Positions 41,228-52,600 of a stretch of DNA of 64,000 bases are shown one piece after another. Position numbers and translations under genes: made by a program. Source of the DNA: Chitinivorax tropicus (GTDB lineage Bacteria; Pseudomonadota; Gammaproteobacteria; Burkholderiales; SCOH01); NCBI RefSeq assembly GCF_014202905.1, contig NZ_JACHHY010000012.1:82213-146212 (forward strand), given 5' to 3'. The stretch's first letter is position 1. Each line of letters opens with the position of its first letter. The notes beneath the pieces were generated by a model. That model was not told where the DNA came from. It was given only the letters and a program-made list of their open reading frames with translations, and ran no database searches.

Positions 41228-44200
41228 TCACTTCACCAGATCCATCAACTTGTCGAAGCTCTTCACCACGTCGTACTTGACGTTCTCGGGAGCGTACTTC
41301 CGGTTGATCTCATTGAAGAACTTGCGGGCGCATTCGATCTTGGTTTCCTCGATCTTCGTCAGTTGCATCGTTGACATCGACCCCTTTGTCTCCGCAACGA
41401 AATAGACATGCTTGACGGTGCCCTCTTTGAACGAGATTGCCCAGTCAGGGTTGTAGTCACCCACCGGCGTCGGGATCAGGAAGCCACGTGGTAGCTTGGC
41501 GTACACAACCACTTCGGTGCAGGTGTCCAGCGTCTCGACGAATTTCCGCTCGATGCCGGAATCCGTGATCACGTAGTCGTAGATGTGCCGCTTGAGCTTG
41601 TCACCGGCCTTGCTGAAGTCCTGCTTGGTCTGGCCTGCAGTGAAAATATCTAGATCGAACTTGTCCTCGACCGGGTCGTAGGCCAAGTGTTCGATGATCA
41701 TCGTCGCCTTCTGCTCATTGATCAGCCGCACGGTTTCAGCAATGAAGCTCTCCGGATTGGTGCGGAACTGGGCAAACACCGCGACGTTGATTCCTTTGAG
41801 GATGTCTGCCGTCGTGCGTCGGGTCAGCTGCGTACCTTCAGCGATCTTGCCGATCAGGTCGTACTTCACCGCAGAGTGAATCGAATGCACGTTCTTTTCC
41901 GTTTCGGTGGCCTTGAGCACGAACGCTTCGCCATCCTTGAGACCGTCATAGGTCACCTGGGCCGCCTGCTCGCCAGTCTGGATGGTGTACTGCAACGGCG
42001 TCACGCGAAGACTCTTGTCCAGTTCGGCGACCGCCTTTGTCACCAACTCTGCCGAATCGAAGTCGACGCTGTAGGCCGCCTTGCGATTGATCCGGTTCCA
42101 CAGCGCCTTGAACTCCTGTTTGTCGAAGTTGCTGTTGAGCGGGTTCTTCTTGGGGCGGCGGTCGTCGCCGATCTCAAACATCTGGCTGTCGCTGAAGACA
42201 CTGTCGATCAGCTGGTACACCTGCTCGGCATGCGCCTGCAGCTCCGGGGGCAGCGGTGCCAGGGTGCCGCCTTTCTTGGCCTCGTGGTAGGTGCCTGTGA
42301 TGCGGTCGGTATCGTCGCTGTAATCGTTCTTGAGCAGGTACTTGTAGATCTGCTTGGCCAGTTGCGGCGTCACTTCGACATCGCCGGTGGGCGTCTTGAG
42401 CACCTTGCCAGTGAAGTAGGCTTCGTTGGCCACCTTGGGGCGGGCCGACAAGGAGTCGCTGATATCTTTCTGCAGCGCGGTGACGAACTCCTTGAAGCTT
42501 TCGCTCGCCACCACGGTCAGCACGTTGATGTCATGGACGATGGCCGGATGATCCACCCGGTCGCCGAGCTGATTGACAGACAAGCGCAGACCACGACCGA
42601 CCTCTTGTCGGCGCGTGACCTCGTTGTTGTAGTCAGGGTGCTTCAGGAAGCAGATCACGAAGACGTTGGGGTTGTCCCAGCCTTCGCGCAGGGCCGAATG
42701 CGAGAAGATGAAACGTACCGGCTCTTCGAATTTGAGTAGTTGCTCCTTCTTTCGAAGGATCAGGTCGTAGGCATCCACATCGTCGGACAGGCCTTTGTTC
42801 TCGCCAGTCTTGGCTATGCTCGGGTCGACGTCGCGCTTGGTCTTCTTGTCGATGGAAAAGTATCCGCTGTGCGTCTTTTCCGCTGCAATGCCCTTCAGAT
42901 ACTTGATGTACGGCGTTTCATCCAAGTCCAGCACCTCGTTCAGGTACTGGCTGTACTCCTCTTCAAAGATCCGCGCGTAGTCGCCTTTCTCGTCCGCTGC
43001 CGAGTAGTCGCGGTACTTGACCACTTCATCGATGAAGAACAAGGTCAAGACCTTGATGCCTTGCTGGAACAGCGCCTGTTCCTTGTCGAAGTGCGCCTTG
43101 ATCGCCTCCCGAATCTGGATACGGCGCAGCGATGCTTCGTTCACGTCGCCGGTGGCCTCGCCCACAAACAGTTCAACGCCGTTGGTGAAGCTCAAGGTGT
43201 CGGTGTTGGCATTGATGTCCGCCACCACAAAACCACGGTACTGATCCAGCTCGTTTGAAAAGCCGTCGGAAAACAGGTTGTCGCCCTTGCCCAGCTTGCG
43301 GACGATGCGCTTGATCTCGCCACTTTTCAGCTTCTGCTCGAACTCAACGCGGGCCACCGGTGCCTTGCTCGAAATCTCGATGGACTGCAGATACAGATAG
43401 GCATTGGTGCCCGCCAGTCCCTTCACTGAGATGCCGCGCACTGCGATCTTCTTCACCAGCTTCTGGTTGTACGCGTCCAGGGCGTCCAGCCGGTGGATCT
43501 TGTTGTGCGTTGTCTTGTGGGTGGCCGAGTAGCGCAGCACCATCAGCGCCTTGAATTCCTCCAAGGACTTGAGCGTTGCTGCACCTTCCATTTTTTGCGG
43601 CTCGTCCAGGATCAGGATTGGCCGGTTGGCGCTGATCACATCAATCGGGCGGCGAGACTGGAAATCGTCGAGCACATCGTAAATACGCCGGTTGTCCGCG
43701 CCACGGGCGGCAAAGGCCTGCACGTTAATCACCATCACGTTGATGCCCGCATCCGACGAAAAGCTCTCCAGGTGATGCAGCTGTTTGGAGTTGTAGATGA
43801 AGAAGCGCGCCTTCTTGTGGTAGGTCTCCAGAAAGTGCTCGGCCGTGATCTCCAGCGACTTGGCCACACCTTCGCGGATGGCGATGCTGGGCACCACGAT
43901 GATGAACTTGCTCCAGCCGTACTGCTTGTTCAGCTCGAAGATCGTCTTGATGTAGCAATAGGTCTTGCCGGTGCCGGTTTCCATCTCGACATCGAGGTTG
44001 ACCCGGCTGACCTTGGTCTTCACCAGTTCGGACGACTGCGGCAGGTTCTGTTGATGCTGAACTTGGGTGATGTTCTCCAGCAGCGCGATATCGCTCAGCT
44101 TCAGGTCGGCGTTCTTGAACCCGCCCTCCGCAAACAGGTCCTCGACACCTTTCTTGGCCTTGCCCGGATCGATGCGATAGCTGATGGCCTCTGCCGTGGC

Positions 44201-44281
44201 AGGCGGCTGCCCTTTGAAGCAGTCGACCACGGCTTGTACCGCCGCTGTCTGATAAGCCTGCGTTTTGAATTTGAGTTTCAT
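41228..44281 (-). CDS. res: Type III restriction subunit Res
   Basis: A 1017-residue SF2 helicase-nuclease. Motif [11 protein letters not shown] near 100, DExx-type ILDEPQ near 225, motif III YSATHKT near 250, and motif [17 protein letters not shown] near 565. The C-terminal PD-(D/E)XK nuclease has YNPDW and VAETKG near 945-970. It cuts about 25-27 bp from the site after long-range communication between head-to-head sites. It directly follows mod with GAGGGG before ATG 44281. Confidence 0.93.
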   Translation of the reverse strand: MKLKFKTQAYQTAAVQAVVDCFKGQPPATAEAISYRIDPGKAKKGVEDLFAEGGFKNADLKLSDIALLENITQVQHQQNLPQSSELVKTKVSRVNLDVEMETGTGKTYCYIKTIFELNKQYGWSKFIIVVPSIAIREGVAKSLEITAEHFLETYHKKARFFIYNSKQLHHLESFSSDAGINVMVINVQAFAARGADNRRIYDVLDDFQSRRPIDVISANRPILILDEPQKMEGAATLKSLEEFKALMVLRYSATHKTTHNKIHRLDALDAYNQKLVKKIAVRGISVKGLAGTNAYLYLQSIEISSKAPVARVEFEQKLKSGEIKRIVRKLGKGDNLFSDGFSNELDQYRGFVVADINANTDTLSFTNGVELFVGEATGDVNEASLRRIQIREAIKAHFDKEQALFQQGIKVLTLFFIDEVVKYRDYSAADEKGDYARIFEEEYSQYLNEVLDLDETPYIKYLKGIAAEKTHSGYFSIDKKTKRDVDPSIAKTGENKGLSDDVDAYDLILRKKEQLLKFEEPVRFIFSHSALREGWDNPNVFVICFLKHPDYNNEVTRRQEVGRGLRLSVNQLGDRVDHPAIVHDINVLTVVASESFKEFVTALQKDISDSLSARPKVANEAYFTGKVLKTPTGDVEVTPQLAKQIYKYLLKNDYSDDTDRITGTYHEAKKGGTLAPLPPELQAHAEQVYQLIDSVFSDSQMFEIGDDRRPKKNPLNSNFDKQEFKALWNRINRKAAYSVDFDSAELVTKAVAELDKSLRVTPLQYTIQTGEQAAQVTYDGLKDGEAFVLKATETEKNVHSIHSAVKYDLIGKIAEGTQLTRRTTADILKGINVAVFAQFRTNPESFIAETVRLINEQKATMIIEHLAYDPVEDKFDLDIFTAGQTKQDFSKAGDKLKRHIYDYVITDSGIERKFVETLDTCTEVVVYAKLPRGFLIPTPVGDYNPDWAISFKEGTVKHVYFVAETKGSMSTMQLTKIEETKIECARKFFNEINRKYAPENVKYDVVKSFDKLMDLVK

Positions 44282-44291
44282 CGCGCGCCCC

Positions 44292-46205
44292 TCAGATGCA
44301 TTTCACTTCGGTGGCGGGCGACAAGAGCTTGAAAATCTGCTCGACGTTGATCTTGACCGCGCTGTTCTTGTAGCCCGCGTCGCGGAACACCACACGCAGA
44401 GGCTGTTGCTTCGCCAGTTCCTTCACAAAGGCTTCGTCGATACTGCCGCTGGCGTCGAAGCAGGCGGCCAGCACATTGCCATCGACAAAGAACACGTCTT
44501 TGCCTTGAATGGACTGCTTGGTGATGGGCAGGGCCAGGTCGACACCCCAATCCAGCATCACCTGGAACAGCAGGTCCTCGGGCGTGCGGTCGGGCTTGAT
44601 GTTGTCAACGAACAGGTCGAACTTGGCCTTGTCCAGGGCATCAGGCGCGTAGTAAACGTCGGCCATATTGGAGGTTTCGACTTTGAGAACGCGGAAACCG
44701 ACATCCTTGCTCCAGTTCTCATTAGGACTTTTCTCCAGAATCTCTTTCCCTGCTCTACGCAGGCGCTCCTTTGTCAGTTCCGCAATATTTGACTCAACCC
44801 CAATCTGCTTGCAGAAGATAGCTGCACTTTTTTGAGTGTTATTTTCTTCGGACAGTGGCTCTGGAAGTTGAATTGCAATGTACTGGCGAACTCCGCCGTC
44901 TTGGGCATTGGCTTTCAAGGTTGCGTGTGCAGTTGAACCAGAACCTGCAAAAAAGTCGAGAATAATCCCGTCCTTTGCTCCTGCAATAGCAATCATTCTC
45001 TCGATCAGCCGAATTGGCTTCGGTGTGGAGAATACTTTTTGGCCAAGTAATGCAGCTGTTTCCTTCTGCGCTTCATCGTTGTGACCACACTCCTCGAACG
45101 TCCACCAGGTCGGAGGAACAATCCCCTGTTGAACCTCTTTGAGGTAACGCTTTAGTCGCGGCTTTTTATAGGATTGGTTTGGTCCCCAAAACAGCCGACC
45201 CTCCCGTTCAATCTCCAAGTGTTTTTCCTTAGAGTATCGCCAGACCGCGTGCTCTTCCGGCCAAACTTCCTCGCCAGTGCGAGGATGAGTGATTGAGTAC
45301 CAAAGTGTCGGTCGCTCATCTTTAGATTTGTTACTAACGTAATTATCCGAAGCCCATTCGCCCCTGGGGTCATTATCTGGATTGGTGTAGCGTGCGTTTT
45401 GCTCCGCTTTACGTGGGAGCAGGCCTCTGACGAATGCCTCTGATTTTCGATAGACGAGAACGTGGTCGTGCATTACGCCAATTCCAGGATCATCATTTGC
45501 TACCGCATATTTTTTTTGCCATACAACGTTTGCCAAGAAGTTGCTTTCGCCGAAGATTTCATCGCCTATGCGTCGCATGTTGGCTACTTCTGTGTCATCA
45601 AGAGTCAGGAAAAGAACTCCGTCCTCGGAGAGAAGATTTTTGGCCAGCTTAATTCTTGGATACATCATTGACAGCCAATCCGAGTGAAAACGGCCATTCG
45701 AATCCTTATTGGCGACAAGGCGATTTCCTTTTTCATCGACTTGATTTGATTTCCTTAGGAATTCTTCACTGTTTTCGGCGAAGTCATCTTCGTAAATGAA
45801 ATCGTTTCCCGTGTTGTATGGCGGGTCGATGTAGATCATCTTGATCTTGCCGAGGTAGGTCTCCTGCAGCAGCTTCAGCGCGTCGAGGTTGTCGCCCTCA
45901 ATGAACAGGTTCTTGGTGGTGTCGAAGTCCACGCTTTCTTCGCGGCAGGGGCGCAGCGTTTTGGCAATCGGCGCGTTGGCCGTGAGCAAGGCTTCGCGCT
46001 TTCCTGGCCAGTTCAGGTGGTAGCGTTCCTGCGGGCCTTCGACAATCGATTCAGCCAACTCTTGCCGCAACTGGTCGAAATCCACCGCCAGGCGCACAGA
46101 GCCGTCTTCCCCCTTGGCCTCGGTGACGCAGCCTGGGAACAAATCACGAATACGGGCAATGTTGTCCTGCGTGAGATTGGGTGAGTGCATTTTTAGCTTT
46201 TCCAT
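44292..46205 (-). CDS. mod: Type III DNA methyltransferase Mod
   Basis: A 637-residue beta-type N6-adenine methyltransferase: [19 protein letters not shown] near 125 (catalytic DPPY) and [15 protein letters not shown] near 415 (AdoMet-binding), with the target recognition region between. It pairs with Res and provides specificity for both. The start has AGGAAA and lies 74 bp after the SF1 helicase gene. Confidence 0.93.
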   Translation of the reverse strand: MEKLKMHSPNLTQDNIARIRDLFPGCVTEAKGEDGSVRLAVDFDQLRQELAESIVEGPQERYHLNWPGKREALLTANAPIAKTLRPCREESVDFDTTKNLFIEGDNLDALKLLQETYLGKIKMIYIDPPYNTGNDFIYEDDFAENSEEFLRKSNQVDEKGNRLVANKDSNGRFHSDWLSMMYPRIKLAKNLLSEDGVLFLTLDDTEVANMRRIGDEIFGESNFLANVVWQKKYAVANDDPGIGVMHDHVLVYRKSEAFVRGLLPRKAEQNARYTNPDNDPRGEWASDNYVSNKSKDERPTLWYSITHPRTGEEVWPEEHAVWRYSKEKHLEIEREGRLFWGPNQSYKKPRLKRYLKEVQQGIVPPTWWTFEECGHNDEAQKETAALLGQKVFSTPKPIRLIERMIAIAGAKDGIILDFFAGSGSTAHATLKANAQDGGVRQYIAIQLPEPLSEENNTQKSAAIFCKQIGVESNIAELTKERLRRAGKEILEKSPNENWSKDVGFRVLKVETSNMADVYYAPDALDKAKFDLFVDNIKPDRTPEDLLFQVMLDWGVDLALPITKQSIQGKDVFFVDGNVLAACFDASGSIDEAFVKELAKQQPLRVVFRDAGYKNSAVKINVEQIFKLLSPATEVKCI

Positions 46206-46279
46206 GTTTTTCCTCTATTCGCCGTGCCTGCTTCAGACAATGCGCGGCTTTTCAATTGTTCAAATTCGTATTGGGCTGT

Positions 46280-48982
46280 TCAGTCGCCTTGTTGCCAGTC
46301 CTGGCACAAGTGCATGCGCAGGCTCTCGATGGTGGAGGGCAAGGTGCCCCGGCAAGTCACGCCCAAGTAGGTGGCCGCGCGGGTGGTGCCGACGTACAGG
46401 TATTTGTCGAACAGCGCCGGGTGCAGCGAGGCGAGCTGGTCAATGCCGACAAAGAACACCGCCTCGAATTCCAGGCCTTTGATGTGCTGGATATCGAACA
46501 CGCGCACGTTGCTTTCTTGCCCCACAGCCTGACCCTCGCGACAGGCGATCACCTGAATGTTGTGCTCGGCCAGGGCGGTGTTGAGTGCCTCAGCTACCGG
46601 GGCAACGTCGTCCTCGGTGTTCACAAAGATGGCGGTGGATGGCAATTGGCCGACAAAGCGTTCGATCTCGCGAATGCGATCCGCCAGCCAGCCAACCGTG
46701 GCTTCCGTGCTGGTGGCGTGTTCCAGCAGAGCTGGCGCGACACCCACACTGTCCATGTGCGCGGGCAAGCTGGCGTTTTGCTCGGTGCCACCAACGGCCC
46801 GGATCATGGCGCGGGCCAGATCGTTCAGCTGCTTGCTTTGCCGGTAGGAGACGGTGATTTCCTTGATGTCGAAATCGGAGAAGACCCACTTCAAGTCGTC
46901 GGCGGAGCGTGCGCCCCAGGTAGTCAGGCGCTGGTTGAAGTCGCCACAGGCAAAGAATGAGCGCAGTCGCGGATGCGCCAGCGCCGCCATGCTCGCAAGC
47001 TGGATGGGCGAGAAGTCGGTCGCTTCATCCACCAGGATCTGGTTGCGGTAGTGCCCGAGGATGGGCTGGAGCGATGACCAGGCGGGGCTATCGATGTCGC
47101 GCAGGACGTTGGGCCGACTGATCAGGTCGCCTGCGGCGCGCAAAATGGCCAGCAATACGATGTCCAACTCCAGCGGGTGGATGTCACGCGCTTCAAAGCC
47201 TTCATGGCGATACCAAGTGTTTGCCGGTTGGCGCTCGCGCCTGAACGCACGGTAGCGCTTCGGGATACCATCGAGGTAGCGCTTGACCGGGTTGACGAAG
47301 CGGCGGGCACTGGCCTGCACCAGAAGGCTAGCGCCCACCTCGGCGCGGTCCGCCTCCGTCAGGCCACGATCCCCCAGCCACTCGATAATCTTGCCGTTGC
47401 GAGATGTCTTGCTGACGGTGCGCTTGGATGCGGCCGCCCGAGCTTGGGCACGCACAGCTTGCATATAGGCATTGAGCGCGGCAGCACGGCCCGTGCGTGG
47501 TGCAGTGGCGTCTTCTTCCTCATCGGTATCAGGGTCGTCTTGATCGTCCGCATCCGTTGCTTGCGCTTGTTGCAGGCTGTCGATCACGCGGGCCAACTCA
47601 TCCAGAAAGGCTCGGTTGCGGTTGAGCTGCAGGTTGAGTGCGGCCTTGATCTTGGCGTCGGAGCCTTCCTTCAAGCTGCTGACGAGCGCCTGCACTTTGG
47701 CAACCTCTGCAGCCAGCGAGCCGAACATGGAAACCAGTGCGCCATCGGCCGCCCGTGACAAGATGTCTTGCAGGCGTGCGCCGAGACTCAGGACTTCGGG
47801 AGCTTTGGCTTCGTGGAGCTGGGTTGCTGCATCATTCAGCTCCTGCACATAGGCCTTGCGCTGCCATGCGTCGAAATCGTCAAACCATTGAATGGGACGC
47901 TCCAGTGCGGCGTCGCTCAGGCTGGACAAGCCGTCTTTCAGGACAAAGGTGCCGCCACCGGAAGCTGTTCTGAGCACGCCGAATGCGTTTCGGGCCAGTT
48001 CGCGTCGATAGTCCTGCCACGTTCTGATGCGCAGATCCGAAGCGGGAACACCTTCGCGCGCAAAAGCCTCCTTGAGGTATTGCTTGAGCAATTCGGTCGG
48101 CGTGAACATCAGCCAGCTGTTGGCGTGTGCTATGCCTTGGGCTGAAGCGACGGTCTCAACCAGACGCTGTTCGCCTTCTTCCAGGAAGGCGGTGTCGAGT
48201 TTTTGGCCGAGGCGGCGAATCAGGGTTGTCGTTTTGCCGGTACCGGGCGGCCCCAGGATCAGCAGGCGCTTGTCGAGAGGAAGACGGAAAATCTCGTCCT
48301 GGTATTGATCGAGGATGGGCTGATCACGCAACCCCATCTTGGTGATGACGCTGCGGCGAACGCCGTCGATGATATTGGCCTTGACGGTCTCCTCGGCCAG
48401 CAATTGGCCCAGGATGTCTTCGGTGACTTCTTCCCCCGCAACCTCTGTTAGTAGAGCTCGCAGTGACTCGATGGTGAACGGCCCAAAATGTTCGGCTTCA
48501 ACCACGGTGTCGCGAGAGTCCCACCCATCGGCAAGCGCATTGGGGCGGAGTTGAGCGCGCTCAAGAACCTCAACGACGGTTCCATTGGGGAGTGTGAACT
48601 CTGCGCCAATTACCAACGAGGCTAATCGGCCCACAGGCGCGCGGTAGCTGGCCAAATTGGGGAAGCCCGATACCGGTGTAGTGCGGCAGATGTAGTAGGT
48701 TTTTTCTTCGCCCTCTTCATCGATCACCACCACGCGGGCGATGGCGGGCTCCGTCGCCAGCACTTGGTAGCTTTCGCGGTTCGCCTGGCTGATCTGATCC
48801 AGCCGTTGGATAGTTGAACTGGAGGTCATTGTGTTGATGCTTGCCAGCGCATCGGACCCCAGGGTTCGCCCATCGTGCAGCTTGCTCTTGGCCGTTTCGG
48901 CGATGCTTTCGAGCTGCGCTAACGCTTCGCCAGCGACCAGCTCGATGTGTTTCCTCGATTCGTCATTCAGGCTCTGCGTCAT
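46280..48982 (-). CDS. SF1 UvrD-like helicase with GreA/GreB-like domain
   Basis: A 900-residue protein. Residues about 85-155 (EEGEEKTYYICRTTP, then NLASYRAPVGRLASLVIGAEF and LPNGTVVEVLE) match the FKBP-like C-terminal domain of GreA/GreB. The SF1A motor follows: LILGPPGTGKTTTLIRRL near 245, QILVDEATDFSPIQL near 647, VSYRQSKQLNDLARAM near 710, and DIQHIKGLEFEAVFF/LYVGTTRAATYLG near 840-885. A low-complexity acidic linker lies near 490-505. HelD-type RNA polymerase recycling proteins combine similar parts. The start overlaps the DUF4391 stop by four bases. Confidence 0.88.
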   Translation of the reverse strand: MTQSLNDESRKHIELVAGEALAQLESIAETAKSKLHDGRTLGSDALASINTMTSSSTIQRLDQISQANRESYQVLATEPAIARVVVIDEEGEEKTYYICRTTPVSGFPNLASYRAPVGRLASLVIGAEFTLPNGTVVEVLERAQLRPNALADGWDSRDTVVEAEHFGPFTIESLRALLTEVAGEEVTEDILGQLLAEETVKANIIDGVRRSVITKMGLRDQPILDQYQDEIFRLPLDKRLLILGPPGTGKTTTLIRRLGQKLDTAFLEEGEQRLVETVASAQGIAHANSWLMFTPTELLKQYLKEAFAREGVPASDLRIRTWQDYRRELARNAFGVLRTASGGGTFVLKDGLSSLSDAALERPIQWFDDFDAWQRKAYVQELNDAATQLHEAKAPEVLSLGARLQDILSRAADGALVSMFGSLAAEVAKVQALVSSLKEGSDAKIKAALNLQLNRNRAFLDELARVIDSLQQAQATDADDQDDPDTDEEEDATAPRTGRAAALNAYMQAVRAQARAAASKRTVSKTSRNGKIIEWLGDRGLTEADRAEVGASLLVQASARRFVNPVKRYLDGIPKRYRAFRRERQPANTWYRHEGFEARDIHPLELDIVLLAILRAAGDLISRPNVLRDIDSPAWSSLQPILGHYRNQILVDEATDFSPIQLASMAALAHPRLRSFFACGDFNQRLTTWGARSADDLKWVFSDFDIKEITVSYRQSKQLNDLARAMIRAVGGTEQNASLPAHMDSVGVAPALLEHATSTEATVGWLADRIREIERFVGQLPSTAIFVNTEDDVAPVAEALNTALAEHNIQVIACREGQAVGQESNVRVFDIQHIKGLEFEAVFFVGIDQLASLHPALFDKYLYVGTTRAATYLGVTCRGTLPSTIESLRMHLCQDWQQGD

Positions 48983-49680
48983 GCACCCTCCCTCCCGGTC
49001 AATTCTTCAAGTTCGTTTTTAAGCTGCCGCAAGTGCGCGTTGATCTCTACCTTGCGGTTGAATTGTTTTTCTTTGGCAAGTCTGCTGGAGGCTTTCTCGA
49101 CCTCACGCCGCTTGGCTGCAACCAGTTCAACGCGGGCGACCAAGTCAGCGAGGCTTTCTTGTGGGCGCGCGGGCGTGGGGATCAGGCGATGAAGCACCTG
49201 CTCATACAAACCGCCCAAGTCGAGTGCCAAGGGCATGGCAGCGCGTTCGATGTCACTCGGCAACCAGGCCGTCGCAAAGTAGTCGCTCAAGACCCAACGG
49301 CTGGCGTCTGACTCGTTCGGGCGCTTGTACGCGGCAATCACCTGCGTTCGGCCATCAAAGCTCAGCTCGAAGATGATGGGAAACTGCACAGCGCCATCGA
49401 TGCAGCGCAATACATCCAGATTCAGATCTGGCGTCTTGAGCTGGATGCTAAAAATCTGAAGCTCCGGCACCCCCGCCTTGGCAGGCAGGTTGATCGTCTC
49501 CGGGGCCAGCTTGTATTGCCAGATGATCTGCTCCACCTGCTCGACGAACAGGTCTTTCAGCCGAGTGTTGGCACCGCTGTGTTCGTAGATCTTGTTCTTG
49601 GGCAGGGTTCGGCCAAAGGCTGCCTGCTTCGGGTAGCTGATGAACGCGGCGTTCGACACCAACGAGGCGGGCTGACTCAT
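48979..49680 (-). CDS. DUF4391 domain protein
   Basis: A 233-residue protein: a mixed alpha/beta first part (KQAAFGRTLPKNKIYEH, VEQIIWQYKLAPETINLP, IQIFSIQLKT-like strand) and a C-terminal coiled coil (AKRREVEKASSRLAKEKQFNRK). DUF4391 genes recur beside methyltransferase-helicase defence operons; the biochemical role is unknown. It overlaps the genes on both sides by four bases. Confidence 0.8.
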   Translation of the reverse strand: MSQPASLVSNAAFISYPKQAAFGRTLPKNKIYEHSGANTRLKDLFVEQVEQIIWQYKLAPETINLPAKAGVPELQIFSIQLKTPDLNLDVLRCIDGAVQFPIIFELSFDGRTQVIAAYKRPNESDASRWVLSDYFATAWLPSDIERAAMPLALDLGGLYEQVLHRLIPTPARPQESLADLVARVELVAAKRREVEKASSRLAKEKQFNRKVEINAHLRQLKNELEELTGREGA

Positions 49681-52600
49681 CCAGCCTCCTGAATCACCAG
49701 GAAGGTGATGAGCTCGAAGTCATCCAGCCCGGCGATGGTGTTGACCAGCGCGGTGGTTTTCCCGCCGCTGAACAGGCTGTCCAGATCCTTCTCTTCCTTC
49801 ACCTCAATCATTGAGCGGATGGTCTTGCCGAGCAGATCCGAGTACACCTGCATCTTGCGGCCATCGGCTGTTTCTTTATTGAACAGGCGGCAGGCATCCG
49901 GTATGGGCTGGGCTTGGCCCTTGCAGCAACTACGCACCAAGTCCAGCAAGCGTTTGACTTCGGTGTGGTCGTGAATGACCTCGCCTTCACGGTTGATGTA
50001 CACGAGGTAGTAAGGGTGAAGCCGGTTGTGCTGACTGACGTTGACGCTCGGGTTGCGGTTGCGCAGCGTGAAGATCACGCCCGGGCGCAGGCCCATCTCC
50101 GGCTTGGCAGGTACGACTGCGTGCATTCCGCTTGGCACGTTGCTCAATTCGCCATTGGCCTTCACGTAGTTGAGCAAGTCCATGCGGAAGTCGTTGAGCC
50201 CGAGGTCCGTGATCGACACACCGGTCTTCAGATCTTCCAGCTCGATCACTTCCTCTTGCAGACGACGCAGTTGCTCCTTGCGATAAGACACGTCGTTGGC
50301 TTGGGCGCTCAGCACGTTGTCGTCGCCAGTGGCCGTGACGTCGGCAATCATCATCCGACTCTCGACCCGCTCCTTGAGGTTGATGTACTCGTCGAGCGAG
50401 ATGTCAGGCCAATAGTTGACGAGCTGGATGCTGCTATTGGGCGAGCCGATGCGATCCACGCGGCCAAAGCGCTGAATGATGCGCACAGGGTTCCAGTGGA
50501 TGTCGTAGTTGATCAGGTAGTCGCAGTCCTGCAGGTTCTGGCCTTCGGAGATGCAGTCGGTGCCAATCAGCACGTCAATCTCGGCTGCTTCGTTCGGCAG
50601 CACGATGGCTTTCTCCTTCGAGCGCGGCGAGAAGAGGGTGAGCAGCTCCTGGAAATCGTAGCTCTTCTTGAGCGTGGACTTCGGCGCACCTTTGCCGGTG
50701 ACTTTCGCGCTGTGCAGGGTCTGTGTGGCCAGCAACTCCGGAGCCAAATTGGCATACAGATAGTCAGCGGTGTCGGCGAAGGCGGTGAAGATCAGCACCT
50801 TCTTGTTGCCGGGATTCAGCGGTGCTGCGATCTTTTCCAGAACCAGTGCCTTCAGGTGCTGCAGCTTGGCATCATCGGCAGGCGTGATCTTGTTCATGGA
50901 CGCCAGCAAGGCATCAATGATTTCCAGATCGACTTTCAGCTCGTGTTCCCAAGACGGCAAGTCCATATCGGCGAGGCTGATCTTGACCTTGCCGCCGATC
51001 TCGCTGTCCCCAATGGTGGGCAGGTCGTCGTCCTCCGCGTCGAGGTCTTCCAACTGGTCGGTCAGGTCATCAATGCTGGTGACGCTGCCGGTCTGGTTGA
51101 ACGTGCTGATCTTGGCCAGCGTATTCGTGTGGTTCGCACGCAGGGACTGGAGCGTCAAGCGGAAGGACTCAATCGAGCTTTCTAGGCGTTTGAGCAGATT
51201 GGTCGTCATCAACGCCTGCAGGCTCTTTTCGCGGTCGGCTTGCTTGAGCTTTCCTTTGCCAGCGACCTGGGTGTCGTACATCTCCTCGTATTTCTTGAGC
51301 CGACTCGGCAGGATGTAGCTGATCGGGGCATACACGGCGAGCTTGAGCAGGGATAGTTGCTCGAAGATCTCGTTGAAGCTCATCACGTCCGTTCGCTGCG
51401 TGAGCGGGCTGTGGAACGACAAGGGTTTGCGACGCTCGGGGAATTGGCCGATGTCCTTGGTGTCGTAGAAGGTCTGGATGTGCTTGCGGGAGCGCGCGAT
51501 GGTGACGCTGTCGAGCAATTCGAAGAAGTCGAAGTCCAACGAGTCCAGGATGGCCCGCGCTGTGCGCTCTTCCGGTGGAAGCTTTGCCCATGCGTTGAAG
51601 CTGGCCTGCGCACCACGGAAAATGTCCTCTACCGTCTTGCCCGTGCGCAGCTTCTTGCTGAGGTTTTCGGAGTCGCCCTCGTAGGCCAGTGCCAATTGGT
51701 TGCGCAGGTCATTGAAGCGGTTGTTCACCGGGGTGGCCGAAAGCATCAGCACCTTGGTTTTCACCCCCTCCTTGATGACCTTGTTCATCAGCTTCTGGTA
51801 ACGGGTTTCCTTCTCCTTGTAGGCGTCGTTATTGCGGAAATTGTGCGACTCGTCGATGACGACGAGGTCGTAATTGCCCCAGTTGATGCGGTTCAGCGGA
51901 GTGCCAAACGACTCGCCGCTGGTGCGGCTGAGGTCGGTATGACAAAGCACGTCGTAATTGAACCGGTCGCGGGCAAAGATGTTGGTCTTGAGGTTGCGGT
52001 TGTAGTTCAGCCAGTTGTCCGCCAGCTTCTTGGGGCACAACACCAGGACTGACTTGTTGCGCAGCTCGTAATACTTGACGACCGCCAGGGCCGTGAAGGT
52101 CTTACCCAAGCCGACGCTGTCGGCCAGGATGCAGCCGCTGTAGGTCTCCAGTTTGTTGATGATCCCGGTGGCCGCATCTTTCTGGTAGTTGAAGAGCTTG
52201 TTCCAGATGAGCGTGTCCTGGTAGCCCGTGCGGTCGTTCGGCAGGACGTCCTCGTTGATGTCGTCCAAGAACTCATTGAAGATGTTGTAGAGCATCAGGA
52301 AATAGATGCTCTCGGGAGAGTTCTCTTGGTAGACCGATGCGATGTGGTCGCAAATCTGCGCGGTCACATCTTCCAGCTTCTCGGGGTCCTGCCAGATCTG
52401 GTTGAACAGACTGAGGTAGGTCGCTGTGAATGTCGGCTCGTCCATCTTGTTGACGAGGTTGGAGACAGCGTTGCCCTGCTGGTAGCCGAGGTCGACGGCG
52501 GTGAAACCGTGCAATGGCATGTAGGCAGTCTCTGTGGCGGCAGCTTGAACGCAGGCGAACTGCTGCATAGGGGCCTTGCTACGATTTGACTTGAAGGTCG

